DNA of 8,601 bases from Sporomusaceae bacterium UBA1887 (GTDB lineage: Bacteria; Bacillota; Negativicutes; Sporomusales; DSM-15969). Shown one piece after another: positions 1 to 6,473 of the stretch (positions are counted from its first letter, which is position 1; every line of letters starts with the position of its first letter). The translations under genes and the position numbers were made by a program. Below the pieces are notes generated by a model that was given only the letters and a program-made list of their open reading frames with translations, did not search any database and had not been told where the DNA came from. Location of the stretch: positions 50,175 through 58,775 of the forward strand of contig DDHB01000074.1 of NCBI GenBank assembly GCA_002337925.1. The letters are read 5' to 3'.

Positions 1-686
1 TTTATGAAAAAGGACCACGTGGAAAAATATCTTTTGCTGACGCAATTGCCTATTCCAGTAATCCTGTAATTATTAATGTTGGCTTAAAGCTAGGAGCAGA
101 GGAACTGATTACTTATGCTAAGCGTCTTGGTTTTGGAACAAAGACTAAGCTGGATTTTGATGGTGAAGCAGATGGAAATTTACCTGCGGCAGAAAGTCTT
201 TATCCAGGGGATTTGGCTAATTTATCAATAGGGCAAGGATTTTTGGAGGCTTCTCCCTTACAAGTTGCTTCACTCATTGGAACAATAGTTAATGATGGTA
301 TCAAAGTTGGTCCAAGTTTGGTCAGTCGTTTTATTACACCGGAAGGCAAGGTAATTAAAAATTTCCCCTTATCCCGGGGCACCAGAGTATTGGATAAACA
401 AACCGCTATACAGCTGCGTGAAATGATGTCTGCTGTCACACGCTACGGGACAGGACAGGAAGCTTATGTTGAGAAGGGAGGCTCGGCAGGGAAAACGGGT
501 TCAGCCGAAACAGGCCACTATGATAAGAATGGTAAAAGTCTAAGTCATGCCTGGTTTGCCGGCTATGCTCCCCTCGACAACCCAGCCTATGTAATTGTAG
601 TTTTTGTTGAAGATGGCATGTCGGGCGGCGATGTGGCCGCTCCCATATTTCGTGAAATTGCGGAAGCAGCACTGGCTGTCAATTAG
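1..686 (+). CDS. Class B penicillin-binding protein, transpeptidase domain, 5' end outside window
   Basis: C-terminal 227 residues of a peptidoglycan D,D-transpeptidase that cross-links wall peptides on the outer face of the membrane. The reading frame is open from base 3 with no start, so the gene begins upstream. Two of the three penicillin-binding motifs are visible: SSN (SxN) at bases 54-62 and KTG at 492-500, followed by SAETG. The stretch LSIGQGFLEASPLQVA and the closing HAWFAGYAP...VVFVEDG are typical of the transpeptidase fold. The catalytic STxK motif, any dimerisation domain and the membrane anchor must lie upstream. Class B proteins normally pair with a SEDS polymerase (FtsW or RodA). 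Whether this is a division (FtsI/PbpA-like) or elongation (PBP2/MrdA-like) enzyme, or a sporulation one, cannot be told from this fragment. The family call is firm; the subfamily is open. Confidence 0.93.
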   Translation, partial: YEKGPRGKISFADAIAYSSNPVIINVGLKLGAEELITYAKRLGFGTKTKLDFDGEADGNLPAAESLYPGDLANLSIGQGFLEASPLQVASLIGTIVNDGIKVGPSLVSRFITPEGKVIKNFPLSRGTRVLDKQTAIQLREMMSAVTRYGTGQEAYVEKGGSAGKTGSAETGHYDKNGKSLSHAWFAGYAPLDNPAYVIVVFVEDGMSGGDVAAPIFREIAEAALAVN

Positions 687-761
687 AAGATTATTCTAGT
701 CAAAAGATTAAAATTATGGTAATATATAAAAGTTAATATCATAATAAGGGATAAAACCCTG

Positions 762-788
762 ATGATATCACCAGTTACGTGATGTCAT
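762..788. repeat. Inverted repeat / RNA hairpin between PBP and Xaa-Pro peptidase genes
   Basis: ATGATATCAC (762-771) and GTGATGTCAT (779-788) form a 10-bp stem with one U-G wobble and a 7-base loop. A smaller 4-bp stem (AGGG 747-750 with CCCT 757-760) lies just before it. No run of T follows, so it is not a standard rho-independent terminator. It could be the end of the PBP transcript, an RNA leader element, or a two-fold operator for a regulator of the downstream gene. The stem is seen directly; the role is unknown. The rest of the 168-base gap (687-854) shows no gene and no convincing promoter. Confidence 0.45.
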
Positions 789-854
789 ATTACGACTTTA
801 GCTTTTGCAGCTCATTGTAAAGACTGTATTTGCGATAAGGGATGGTGGTATGTC

Positions 855-1922
855 ATGAATAATCGGATTGAACGTCTTCGTGAATTATGTACTAATAAAG
901 GTCTCGATGGTTTTATTGTTACAAAGCCTGAAAACCGTCTTTATTTCAGCGGTTTTTGTGGCTCATCCGGACTATTGCTTGTGACCGGTAATGATGCAAA
1001 ATTATTGACTGATTTCCGATATGTTACCCAGGCCCAAAGTCAGGCTCCAGACTTTGAAATAGTGCGCCATGGAGTCGCTATTTTAAAAACTCTTGGTCAG
1101 ACTGCAAGCAATCTCGAAGTTAAGAAGCTTGGCTTCGAGATGGATTATGTTACGTGGGCGGACTATCAAGCAATGGAGCGTGAGCTTTCCGGCATTGAGT
1201 TAATTCCGTGTAGAGTGGATGAATTGCGAATGATGAAGGATGAGGCTGAAATTACTGCTCTGAAGAGAGCGGTTTTTATTGCAGATCAAGCCTTTTCTCA
1301 CATCCTTAAATATATTCGCCCAGGAATGACAGAACGGGAAGTTGCCTTAGAATTAGAGTATACGATGCGGCGATTAGGAGCTGAAAAATCAGCTTTTGAT
1401 ATTATAGTAGCATCAGGAGTTCGATCATCATTGCCTCATGGTATTGCATCTGAAAAGATCATTGCAAACGGTGATTTTGTGACAATGGATTTTGGTGCTG
1501 TTTATAATGGCTATCATTCTGATATTACTCGGACAATTATTATGGGCCAAGCAAGTGATAAACAACGCCAAATATATGAGATCGTGCTGCAGGCACAGCT
1601 CGCAGGTGTAGCAGCTGTTCAACCGGGCAGGACGGGAAAGCAGATTGATGAAGTATCCCGCAGTATTATTACAAATGCTGGCTATGGAAATTACTTTGGA
1701 CATGGTTTAGGCCATGGCGTTGGACTAAATATTCACGAAGAGCCTCGTTTATCTCCCGGAGGTGACACGATGCTGGAAGCCGCCATGACAGTAACTGTTG
1801 AACCGGGTATCTATATTCCGGAATGGGGTGGCGTCCGCATTGAAGATACAGTTGTTGTGGTGTCCGCAGGTTGTGAAGTATTAACAGCTAGTAGTAAACA
1901 ACTGATACAAGTAGAGCGATAA
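855..1922 (+). CDS. M24-family Xaa-Pro peptidase (YqhT-like)
   Basis: Cytoplasmic metallopeptidase of the M24B family, which removes the residue before proline from peptides (aminopeptidase P or prolidase type). It has 355 residues, the usual size of the short YqhT-like enzymes. Residues about 1-125 form the creatinase-type N-terminal domain, and about 130-350 the pita-bread catalytic domain. All five expected metal ligands are present: D212, D223 (in HSDITRT), H287 (in GHGLGHGVG), E316 (in TVEPGIY) and E330 (in RIEDT). H294 in NIHEEP matches the second conserved histidine. The start at 855 follows GGTGGT (844-849); the ATG at 850 is in another frame and hits a stop at once. efp begins 15 bases after the stop, so the two are probably one transcript, as in Bacillus. 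Whether it acts on dipeptides or longer peptides cannot be decided from sequence. Confidence 0.93.
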   Translation: MNNRIERLRELCTNKGLDGFIVTKPENRLYFSGFCGSSGLLLVTGNDAKLLTDFRYVTQAQSQAPDFEIVRHGVAILKTLGQTASNLEVKKLGFEMDYVTWADYQAMERELSGIELIPCRVDELRMMKDEAEITALKRAVFIADQAFSHILKYIRPGMTEREVALELEYTMRRLGAEKSAFDIIVASGVRSSLPHGIASEKIIANGDFVTMDFGAVYNGYHSDITRTIIMGQASDKQRQIYEIVLQAQLAGVAAVQPGRTGKQIDEVSRSIITNAGYGNYFGHGLGHGVGLNIHEEPRLSPGGDTMLEAAMTVTVEPGIYIPEWGGVRIEDTVVVVSAGCEVLTASSKQLIQVER

Positions 1923-1937
1923 TTAGGAGGGTAAATA

Positions 1938-2495
1938 ATGATATCAAGTAATGATTTTCGTCCAGGTGTAACAATTGAATTTGATGGAAATGTTTGGCAA
2001 ATTGTGGATTTTCAACACGTTAAGCCAGGTAAAGGGGCCGCTTTTGTAAGGGCAAAAATGAAAAACATACAAACTGGTGCTGTTGTTGAACGTACTTTTA
2101 ATCCCGGCGAAAAACTTCCTAAGGCTCATATTGATCGTCGCGATATGCAATATCTGTATGAAACTGACGAAGAATATAATTTTATGGATAATGAGAATTT
2201 TGAACAAATTGTCATGACCAGTGAGCAATTGGGTACAGCCAAAAACTTCTTGAAAGAAAATATGAGCATTGAAGTTATGTTCTTTCAAGGTATCGTAATT
2301 GGTGTTGAGCTGCCGTATTCCGTTGAACTGCGCGTAGTTGAGACTGATCCTGGAATCCGTGGTGATACTGCAACAGGAGGTACCAAGCCTGCTAAGCTGG
2401 AAACCGGTTACACGGTGAAGGTACCTTTATTCATCAACATAGATGATGTCCTCAGAATTGATACTCGCAGCGGCGATTATCTCGAGAGAGCATAA
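1938..2495 (+). CDS. efp: Elongation factor P
   Basis: Translation factor that binds between the P and E sites of stalled ribosomes and speeds peptide-bond formation at polyproline stretches. Its 185 residues match the family length exactly. The three beta domains can be followed: KOW-like N-terminal domain about 1-62, central OB domain about 66-128, and C-terminal OB domain about 130-185 ending in DVLRIDTRSGDYLERA. The loop tip VKPGKGAAFVR carries Lys32, the position modified in many bacteria (beta-lysylation in E. coli, 5-aminopentanol in B. subtilis). Lysine rather than arginine rules out the EarP rhamnosylation type. Which modification applies here is not visible. A strong AGGAGG (1925-1930) lies 7 bases before the ATG. 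It follows the Xaa-Pro peptidase gene by 15 bases, so both proteins of this pair deal with proline-containing peptides. Confidence 0.98.
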   Translation: MISSNDFRPGVTIEFDGNVWQIVDFQHVKPGKGAAFVRAKMKNIQTGAVVERTFNPGEKLPKAHIDRRDMQYLYETDEEYNFMDNENFEQIVMTSEQLGTAKNFLKENMSIEVMFFQGIVIGVELPYSVELRVVETDPGIRGDTATGGTKPAKLETGYTVKVPLFINIDDVLRIDTRSGDYLERA

Positions 2496-2563
2496 ATTTG
2501 CTTGCCTCCTTTGTTATGTTTTTTGTTGAAGCCGGGAATAATAGCGGTGTACAGCAGCATAGC

Positions 2564-2572
2564 AAAAGGGGG
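2564..2572 (+). promoter_or_regulatory. Ribosome binding site deciding the start of the CD1247-type gene
   Basis: AAAAGGGGG lies 10 bases before the ATG at 2583. No comparable purine-rich site precedes the upstream in-frame start at 2502, which supports the shorter protein. Confidence 0.6.
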
Positions 2573-2582
2573 CTTTATATTT

Positions 2583-3047
2583 ATGGGAAATTTAAAAGAA
2601 CAAGTTGCCTATCTTCAGGGATTAACTAAAGGTTTAAATCTAAATGAAAACTCAGCAGAAGGAAAAATGCTGTTAAAAATCGTGGATGTTTTGGACAGTT
2701 TTGCTGAAGAGATCCAGTGCGTAAATGTAGCACAAGAAGATTTGGAAACCTATATGGAAACCATTGACGAAGATCTTACTGATTTGGAAGATGAGGTTTA
2801 TGTAGACTCCTATGACGATTCTGCTGACTCCGGATTAGGAGAAGACTATGATGATGATTTTGTCGAAGTTGCTTGTCCGGTTTGTCATGAGGAAGTCACT
2901 TTTGATGCCGATATTTTAGATGATGAGGATGCTATTGAGGTAACCTGCCCCCATTGTGGTGGAGTTGTCTATGACAACACATTAGCGTTCGATGAAGATG
3001 AGTTGGACAACCTCGATACTCGTCATACTATGCACCCCGGTGTGTAA
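2583..3047 (+). CDS. CD1247-type acidic protein with C-terminal CPxC zinc ribbon
   Basis: Small soluble protein of 154 residues, function unknown. Residues 1-30 (MGNLKEQVAYLQGLTKGLNL onward) resemble the N-terminal domain named after C. difficile CD1247, and residues about 25-70 look helical, perhaps a coiled coil. A very acidic stretch follows at about 53-95. Two knuckles, C98-P-V-C101 and C122-P-H-C125, make a likely zinc ribbon, and the tail is again acidic. No DNA-binding helix-turn-helix is visible. I chose the ATG at 2583 because AAAAGGGGG (2564-2572) sits 10 bases upstream and the family motif starts there. An in-frame extension to 2502 would add 27 hydrophobic, non-family residues and has no ribosome binding site. 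It lies 87 bases after efp with no terminator between, so it may be read with efp; a strong terminator separates it from spoIIIA. The family name is from memory, with moderate certainty. Confidence 0.82.
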   Translation: MGNLKEQVAYLQGLTKGLNLNENSAEGKMLLKIVDVLDSFAEEIQCVNVAQEDLETYMETIDEDLTDLEDEVYVDSYDDSADSGLGEDYDDDFVEVACPVCHEEVTFDADILDDEDAIEVTCPHCGGVVYDNTLAFDEDELDNLDTRHTMHPGV

Positions 3048-3069
3048 CGGATAAAACAATAGAAAATAT

Positions 3070-3110
3070 AAAAAAAGACTTGGTACATACCAAGTCTTTT
3101 TTTATTTATT
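3070..3110 (+). terminator. Rho-independent terminator before the spoIIIA operon
   Basis: GACTTGGT (3077-3084) pairs with ACCAAGTC (3089-3096) around a 4-base ACAT loop. A run of seven A (3070-3076) precedes the stem and seven T (3097-3103), then ATTTATT, follow it. The A and T runs can also pair, so the element is nearly symmetric and could act on both strands, although no - strand gene is seen downstream. It should insulate spoIIIA from vegetative read-through from efp and the CD1247-type gene. Confidence 0.92.
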
Positions 3111-3114
3111 TTGA

Positions 3115-3144
3115 GCATAAAGTTATGTCCTGGCCCATATCTAT
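3115..3144 (+). promoter_or_regulatory. Candidate sigma-E promoter for spoIIIA
   Basis: GCATAAA (3115-3121) fits the sigma-E -35 pattern (K-M-ATA-W-W). CATATCTAT (3136-3144), 14 bases further on, partly fits the -10 pattern CATACAnT (the CATA core is kept, the rest is not). It lies between the terminator and spoIIIAA, where the operon promoter must be, and spoIIIA is a sigma-E operon in B. subtilis. A start of transcription about 7 bases after the -10 would fall almost on the ribosome binding site (AAAGGAG, 3151-3157), giving an unusually short leader. That is the main doubt. An alternative -10 is CATAAAGT (3116-3123), which fits better itself but lacks a good -35. Confidence 0.42.
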
Positions 3145-3163
3145 GTAAAGAAAGGAGTGGACT

Positions 3164-4165
3164 ATGGACGATCATTATATTCTAGAAAAGCAAATCTGTC
3201 CGGTTATTGCACCAAGAATTGCCGCTGGTATAGAAAAATTACCATCATTATATAAATCGCAAATTACTGAAATCCGTTTGAGGACGGGCTTGCCGGTACT
3301 GACTGTCATGGGGATCACTGACAGCATGCTGACTGAGGCGGGAAACCTTACCGAGCTTAAAGAACAGGCGCTAATCTGCAGCCATGATGACCTGCAGCGG
3401 ACCCTGCAAATTATTAGTAGAAACTCACTATATGCATTTGAAGAAGAATTACGTTCCGGTTTCATTACTATACAGGGCGGACATCGGATCGGTGTTGCCG
3501 GGCAGGCATTATTGGAAGACGGTCACATAAAAACGCTAAAAAATATTAGTTCCCTTAATATCCGCATTGCTAGACAGGTGCTCGGATGTGCCAAGGCACT
3601 AATGCCTTATCTGGTAACAACGGAAGGCAATACACTTAGCACATTAATCATTTCTCCTCCCCGATCAGGTAAGACAACCTTATTACGCGATATAGCCCGC
3701 TATCTTAGCACAGGATTAAATTGGCTAAAACTCCCTGGCTGGCAGGTGGGGATTGTTGATGAGCGTTCTGAAATAGGAGCATGCCGTAACGGCATACCTA
3801 CAATGGACGTTGGGCCGCGGACGGATATTCTTGATGGTTGTCCGAAAGCAGTTGGAATGTTAATGCTGATTCGTTCCATGTCGCCGCAAGTCATTATTAC
3901 GGATGAACTTGGCCGTGCAGAAGACTGTAATGCTGTCCGGGAGGCGCTCCACAGCGGTGTTACGGTTATGGCCAGTGTTCACGGGAAAAGCCATGAGGAT
4001 ATAAAATATCGCCCTTTTGTGGGTGAATTAGTCCAGAATCACTATTTTGAGCGTTACGTTGTACTGAGTGATCGCCCCCATCCTGGTACTGTTGCGCGTG
4101 TTATTGCTGCCAGCAGCGGCGAGAGTTTATATTGCAATAAGGGGGGTGTTAGAATATGTGGTTAA
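3164..4165 (+). CDS. spoIIIAA: Stage III sporulation protein AA, channel ATPase
   Basis: Mother-cell cytoplasmic ATPase of the SpoIIIA-SpoIIQ channel, related to the secretion ATPases of type II/IV systems. In the model it energises the channel that keeps the engulfed forespore active. The 333 residues are slightly longer than the B. subtilis protein. Visible blocks: GGHRIGVAG at 105-113, NISSLNIRIAR at 127-137, Walker A SPPRSGKTT with Lys170, an acidic/arginine block VDERSEIG around D199-E203, and Walker B VIITDELG with D247 and E248. The first Walker A position is Ser164 rather than Gly or Ala. No membrane segment is seen. The ATG follows AAAGGAG (3151-3157) by 6 bases. It is the first gene of the operon and overlaps spoIIIAB by 10 bases, which suggests translational coupling. 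Confidence 0.97.
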   Translation: MDDHYILEKQICPVIAPRIAAGIEKLPSLYKSQITEIRLRTGLPVLTVMGITDSMLTEAGNLTELKEQALICSHDDLQRTLQIISRNSLYAFEEELRSGFITIQGGHRIGVAGQALLEDGHIKTLKNISSLNIRIARQVLGCAKALMPYLVTTEGNTLSTLIISPPRSGKTTLLRDIARYLSTGLNWLKLPGWQVGIVDERSEIGACRNGIPTMDVGPRTDILDGCPKAVGMLMLIRSMSPQVIITDELGRAEDCNAVREALHSGVTVMASVHGKSHEDIKYRPFVGELVQNHYFERYVVLSDRPHPGTVARVIAASSGESLYCNKGGVRICG

Positions 4166-4677
4166 AAATTGCCGGCAGTATTTTGTTGTTGTCTGCAAGT
4201 ATTGCTATTGGATTTCATTTTGCCTGGAGATATGCGGAAAGACCCCGGCAAATACGGCAGCTTTTAAGCTGCTTAGCAGCGCTACAATCCTATATTTGTG
4301 TGTCGGCTATACCCTTAGGAGATGCCTTGCGGCTATGCGCCGGAGGAATAGAAGGACCTATTGCCAGATTGTTTCATCGAACAGGCTGTGCACTAACCGA
4401 TAATGCCCAATTAACCCCGCAAATCGCTTTTTGGCAAAACTATCAGGATATGAGAAAACAGCTGTTGCTGGAAAAAACAGAGATAGAAATTATTCAATTA
4501 TTTAGTACTAACCTAGGTATGATGAACCGGGAAGAACAGCAAAAAAAATTAATGCTTATTCAAGGTCAATTGCAGAAGGTCGAGCAAGAGGCCCTTTCCC
4601 AGCGTGATCCAAATATGAAGATGTACCGTTATCTAGGGGTTTGTGGTGGCTTAGCAGCTGTTATTATGCTGATTTAG
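4156..4677 (+). CDS. spoIIIAB: Stage III sporulation protein AB
   Basis: Membrane component of the SpoIIIA channel, with structural similarity to the GspF/PulF platform proteins of type II secretion. It is thought to be the partner of the SpoIIIAA ATPase. The 173 residues are the usual length. One membrane helix lies at the N-terminus (about 4-24) and one at the extreme C-terminus (about 157-173). Between them is a mostly helical cytoplasmic region with ERPRQIRQL just after the first helix, EGPIARLF in the middle (66-73) and a long charged helix at about 95-150. The ATG lies inside the end of spoIIIAA (10-base overlap in another frame), with AAGGGGGG (4139-4146) 9 bases before it. The next gene follows after 15 bases. 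Confidence 0.95.
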   Translation: MWLKIAGSILLLSASIAIGFHFAWRYAERPRQIRQLLSCLAALQSYICVSAIPLGDALRLCAGGIEGPIARLFHRTGCALTDNAQLTPQIAFWQNYQDMRKQLLLEKTEIEIIQLFSTNLGMMNREEQQKKLMLIQGQLQKVEQEALSQRDPNMKMYRYLGVCGGLAAVIMLI

Positions 4678-4692
4678 AAAGGAGCGTCAAAA

Positions 4693-4890
4693 GTGGGACT
4701 GGATTTACTCTTTAAAATCGCCGGGGTTGGTATTTTGATTTCGGTATTTCATACTGCGCTGAAGCAGGCCGGTAAGGAAGATATGGCTCATTTATGTACG
4801 TTAGCCGGTTTTGCAGTTGTTTTAGTGTGGGTTGTGCAATTACTTGGACGATTATTCACTACGGTTCAGGATGTATTTAAGCTATTCTAA
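4693..4890 (+). CDS. spoIIIAC: Stage III sporulation protein AC
   Basis: Very small integral membrane protein of the SpoIIIA channel, 65 residues, matching the family length of about 65-68. Two membrane helices are clear, about 4-22 and 36-54, separated by the short polar loop KQAGKEDMAHL that is characteristic of the family. The start is GTG at 4693, chosen because AAAGGAG (4678-4684) lies 8 bases upstream and the protein then begins MGLDLLFKIAG as expected. Its role is presumed to be part of the export-type membrane platform with SpoIIIAD and SpoIIIAE; no enzymatic motif is present. spoIIIAD follows directly. Confidence 0.95.
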   Translation: MGLDLLFKIAGVGILISVFHTALKQAGKEDMAHLCTLAGFAVVLVWVVQLLGRLFTTVQDVFKLF

Positions 4891-4894
4891 GGGG
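4889..4894 (+). promoter_or_regulatory. Ribosome binding site deciding the spoIIIAD start
   Basis: AAGGGG overlaps the spoIIIAC stop codon and sits 8 bases before the ATG at 4903. It would be part of, or touching, the GTG at 4894, so that codon is unlikely to be the start. Confidence 0.7.
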
Positions 4895-4902
4895 TGTACG
4901 GC

Positions 4903-5289
4903 ATGGAAATTGTGCAAATTGTTGGGCTAGGCTTTGTTGTAACGCTACTCATTCTTATCATTAAACGACAAAAACCTGAACTTGCCGTACAGCTTAGTAT
5001 AACCCTTGCTTCTATCATCTTTCTCATGGTTCTCTCAAAACTTAGTGTAGTGCTGAATTTATTTCGTGATTTAGCAGAAAAAGCTCAAATTAGTCAAATG
5101 TACTTAAATACTATTCTAAAAATTATTGGTATCGCTTATATTACCGAATTCGGCGCTCAAGTATGTCGTGATGCCGGAGAAGGTGCGGTTGCCGGTAAAA
5201 TAGAATTTGCTGGAAAAATTTTAGTTATGATCATGGCGATTCCGATAATAGCGCTAGTTCTTGATACGATTGTACGATTATTACCGTAA
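4903..5289 (+). CDS. spoIIIAD: Stage III sporulation protein AD
   Basis: Integral membrane protein of the SpoIIIA channel, 128 residues, homologous to SpoIIIAC in its C-terminal part. Helices are visible at about 4-21, 29-54 and 104-127. The family signatures MEIVQIVGLGF (1-11), ILKIIGIAYITEFGAQ (71-86) and the conserved DAGEGAVAGKIEFAGK (90-105) are intact. I place the start at the ATG at 4903: AAGGGG (4889-4894) is 8 bases before it and the protein then begins like known SpoIIIAD. The upstream in-frame GTG at 4894 overlaps that ribosome binding site and would only add three residues. The gene lies 12 bases after spoIIIAC and 12 bases before spoIIIAE. Confidence 0.95.
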   Translation: MEIVQIVGLGFVVTLLILIIKRQKPELAVQLSITLASIIFLMVLSKLSVVLNLFRDLAEKAQISQMYLNTILKIIGIAYITEFGAQVCRDAGEGAVAGKIEFAGKILVMIMAIPIIALVLDTIVRLLP

Positions 5290-5301
5290 GGTGGAATTAG
5301 T

Positions 5302-6459
5302 ATGCGAATTGTGTTTATTACAATTATGCTGCTAATGAATTGTTATATTTGTGTAGCTGCTTCACCGGAAACGGATGAACTTAGTATGAAACTATTCAAT
5401 ACTTTGTCTGCAGATAATATTAATCAGTTCATTAGTAATATAAATCATGAGCTAAATGAAGATATTCCAATGTTGTCACCGCAAACAATCAAGGACATTG
5501 CCAGCAACGGGTTAGCCTATGACTGGCAAAAACTGACCCAGTCACTGATGGCTCGCTTATTTAAAGAATTAGCAGCCAATATTCATCTTATGGGCAAATT
5601 ACTATTCTTAGCTGTGCTATGTGCCCTATTGCAAAACTTGCAGAATTCGTTTGAAAGCTCTGCTATTTCTGTACTCGCTTATGGGATATGTTTTGTTTTT
5701 CTTACGGTGATTGCATTGACCGCATTTTATAATGCACTTGGCATTGTAAGGCAGACAGTCCAAACCATGATTGGATTTATGGAGGCATTACTGCCACTCT
5801 TGATTTCACTTCTGGCCGGTATGGGGGCAATAACGTCTGCTACACTATTTACACCGCTGATGCTGTTTGTGATTAATACGGTAAGTGTAATTGTAAGAGA
5901 TATTGTTTTGCCGCTGCTTTTCTTAACGGGTGTTCTGGAGTGCGTAAATTACCTATCAGACAAATACCGCCTCAATAATCTCGCTAGTGTGTTTAAGCAA
6001 ACCAGTATGATTATCCTTGGGTTAACTATGGTGATTTTTATCGGTATTATCAGTATTCAAGGGGTTACTGGCAGTGTTGCTGACGGACTCACTCTTCGAA
6101 CAGCAAAGTTCGCAACTGCTACATTTATTCCCGTTGTTGGCAAAATGTTTGCCGATACAGTAGAGCTGGTAATGGGAGCATCTCTATTACTGAAAAATGC
6201 TGTAGGGGTCTTTGGAGTATTAGTTATTATACTGTTGTGTATTTTACCGGTAATTAAACTTATTTCATTGATTTTGATCATTAAAGTCGCCGGAGCATTG
6301 ATTGAGCCAATGGGTGATGAAAAAATGGCAAAATGTTTAGATGGAATTGGTAATAATTTACTGCTGGTGTTCGGAGCGCTGCTTACAGTAGCATTAATGC
6401 TGTTCCTGGCGATTACGATGATTATCGGCGCTGGCAGTATGGCTTTAATGCTGAGATAA
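5302..6459 (+). CDS. spoIIIAE: Stage III sporulation protein AE
   Basis: Largest membrane protein of the SpoIIIA channel, a polytopic protein with permease-like character. The 385 residues are the normal size. An N-terminal signal-like segment (about 2-20, with V18-A19-A20 as a possible cleavage site) leads into a polar region of about 75 residues (21-95) that should face the intermembrane space. It is followed by about seven membrane segments: roughly 97-112, 122-145, 160-176, 182-210, 234-254, 298-330 (long, perhaps two) and 352-376. Family-like blocks include FMEALLPLLISLLAGMGA (159-176) and TLRTAKFATATFIPVVGKMF (264-283). The ATG follows AAGGTGG (5288-5294), which overlaps the spoIIIAD stop. 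No catalytic motif is seen; the channel role comes from the family. Confidence 0.96.
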   Translation: MRIVFITIMLLMNCYICVAASPETDELSMKLFNTLSADNINQFISNINHELNEDIPMLSPQTIKDIASNGLAYDWQKLTQSLMARLFKELAANIHLMGKLLFLAVLCALLQNLQNSFESSAISVLAYGICFVFLTVIALTAFYNALGIVRQTVQTMIGFMEALLPLLISLLAGMGAITSATLFTPLMLFVINTVSVIVRDIVLPLLFLTGVLECVNYLSDKYRLNNLASVFKQTSMIILGLTMVIFIGIISIQGVTGSVADGLTLRTAKFATATFIPVVGKMFADTVELVMGASLLLKNAVGVFGVLVIILLCILPVIKLISLILIIKVAGALIEPMGDEKMAKCLDGIGNNLLLVFGALLTVALMLFLAITMIIGAGSMALMLR

Positions 6460-6473
6460 GGCGGGATTTAACT

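Noticed and set aside
697..725. Possible sigma-A promoter TAGTCA - 17 bases - TAATAT after the PBP gene
   Set aside because: Only four of six positions match in each box in an A/T-rich gap, so chance matches are expected. Not strong enough to annotate.
1944..2288. 114-residue open frame on the - strand opposite efp
   Set aside because: It is a shadow of efp; the + strand frame matches elongation factor P over its full length.
2511..2553. Possible promoter between efp and the CD1247-type gene (TTGTTA or TTGAAG with AATAAT or TGTACA)
   Set aside because: Spacing or -10 match is poor for every combination tried.
2502..2582. 27-residue N-terminal extension of the CD1247-type protein
   Set aside because: The extension has no ribosome binding site, is hydrophobic and unlike the family start, while ATG 2583 has a good purine-rich site and the expected N-terminus.
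4068..4403. 111-residue open frame across the spoIIIAA/spoIIIAB junction on the + strand
   Set aside because: It lies wholly within two firmly identified genes in another frame, has cysteine- and arginine-rich random-looking sequence, and no family resemblance.
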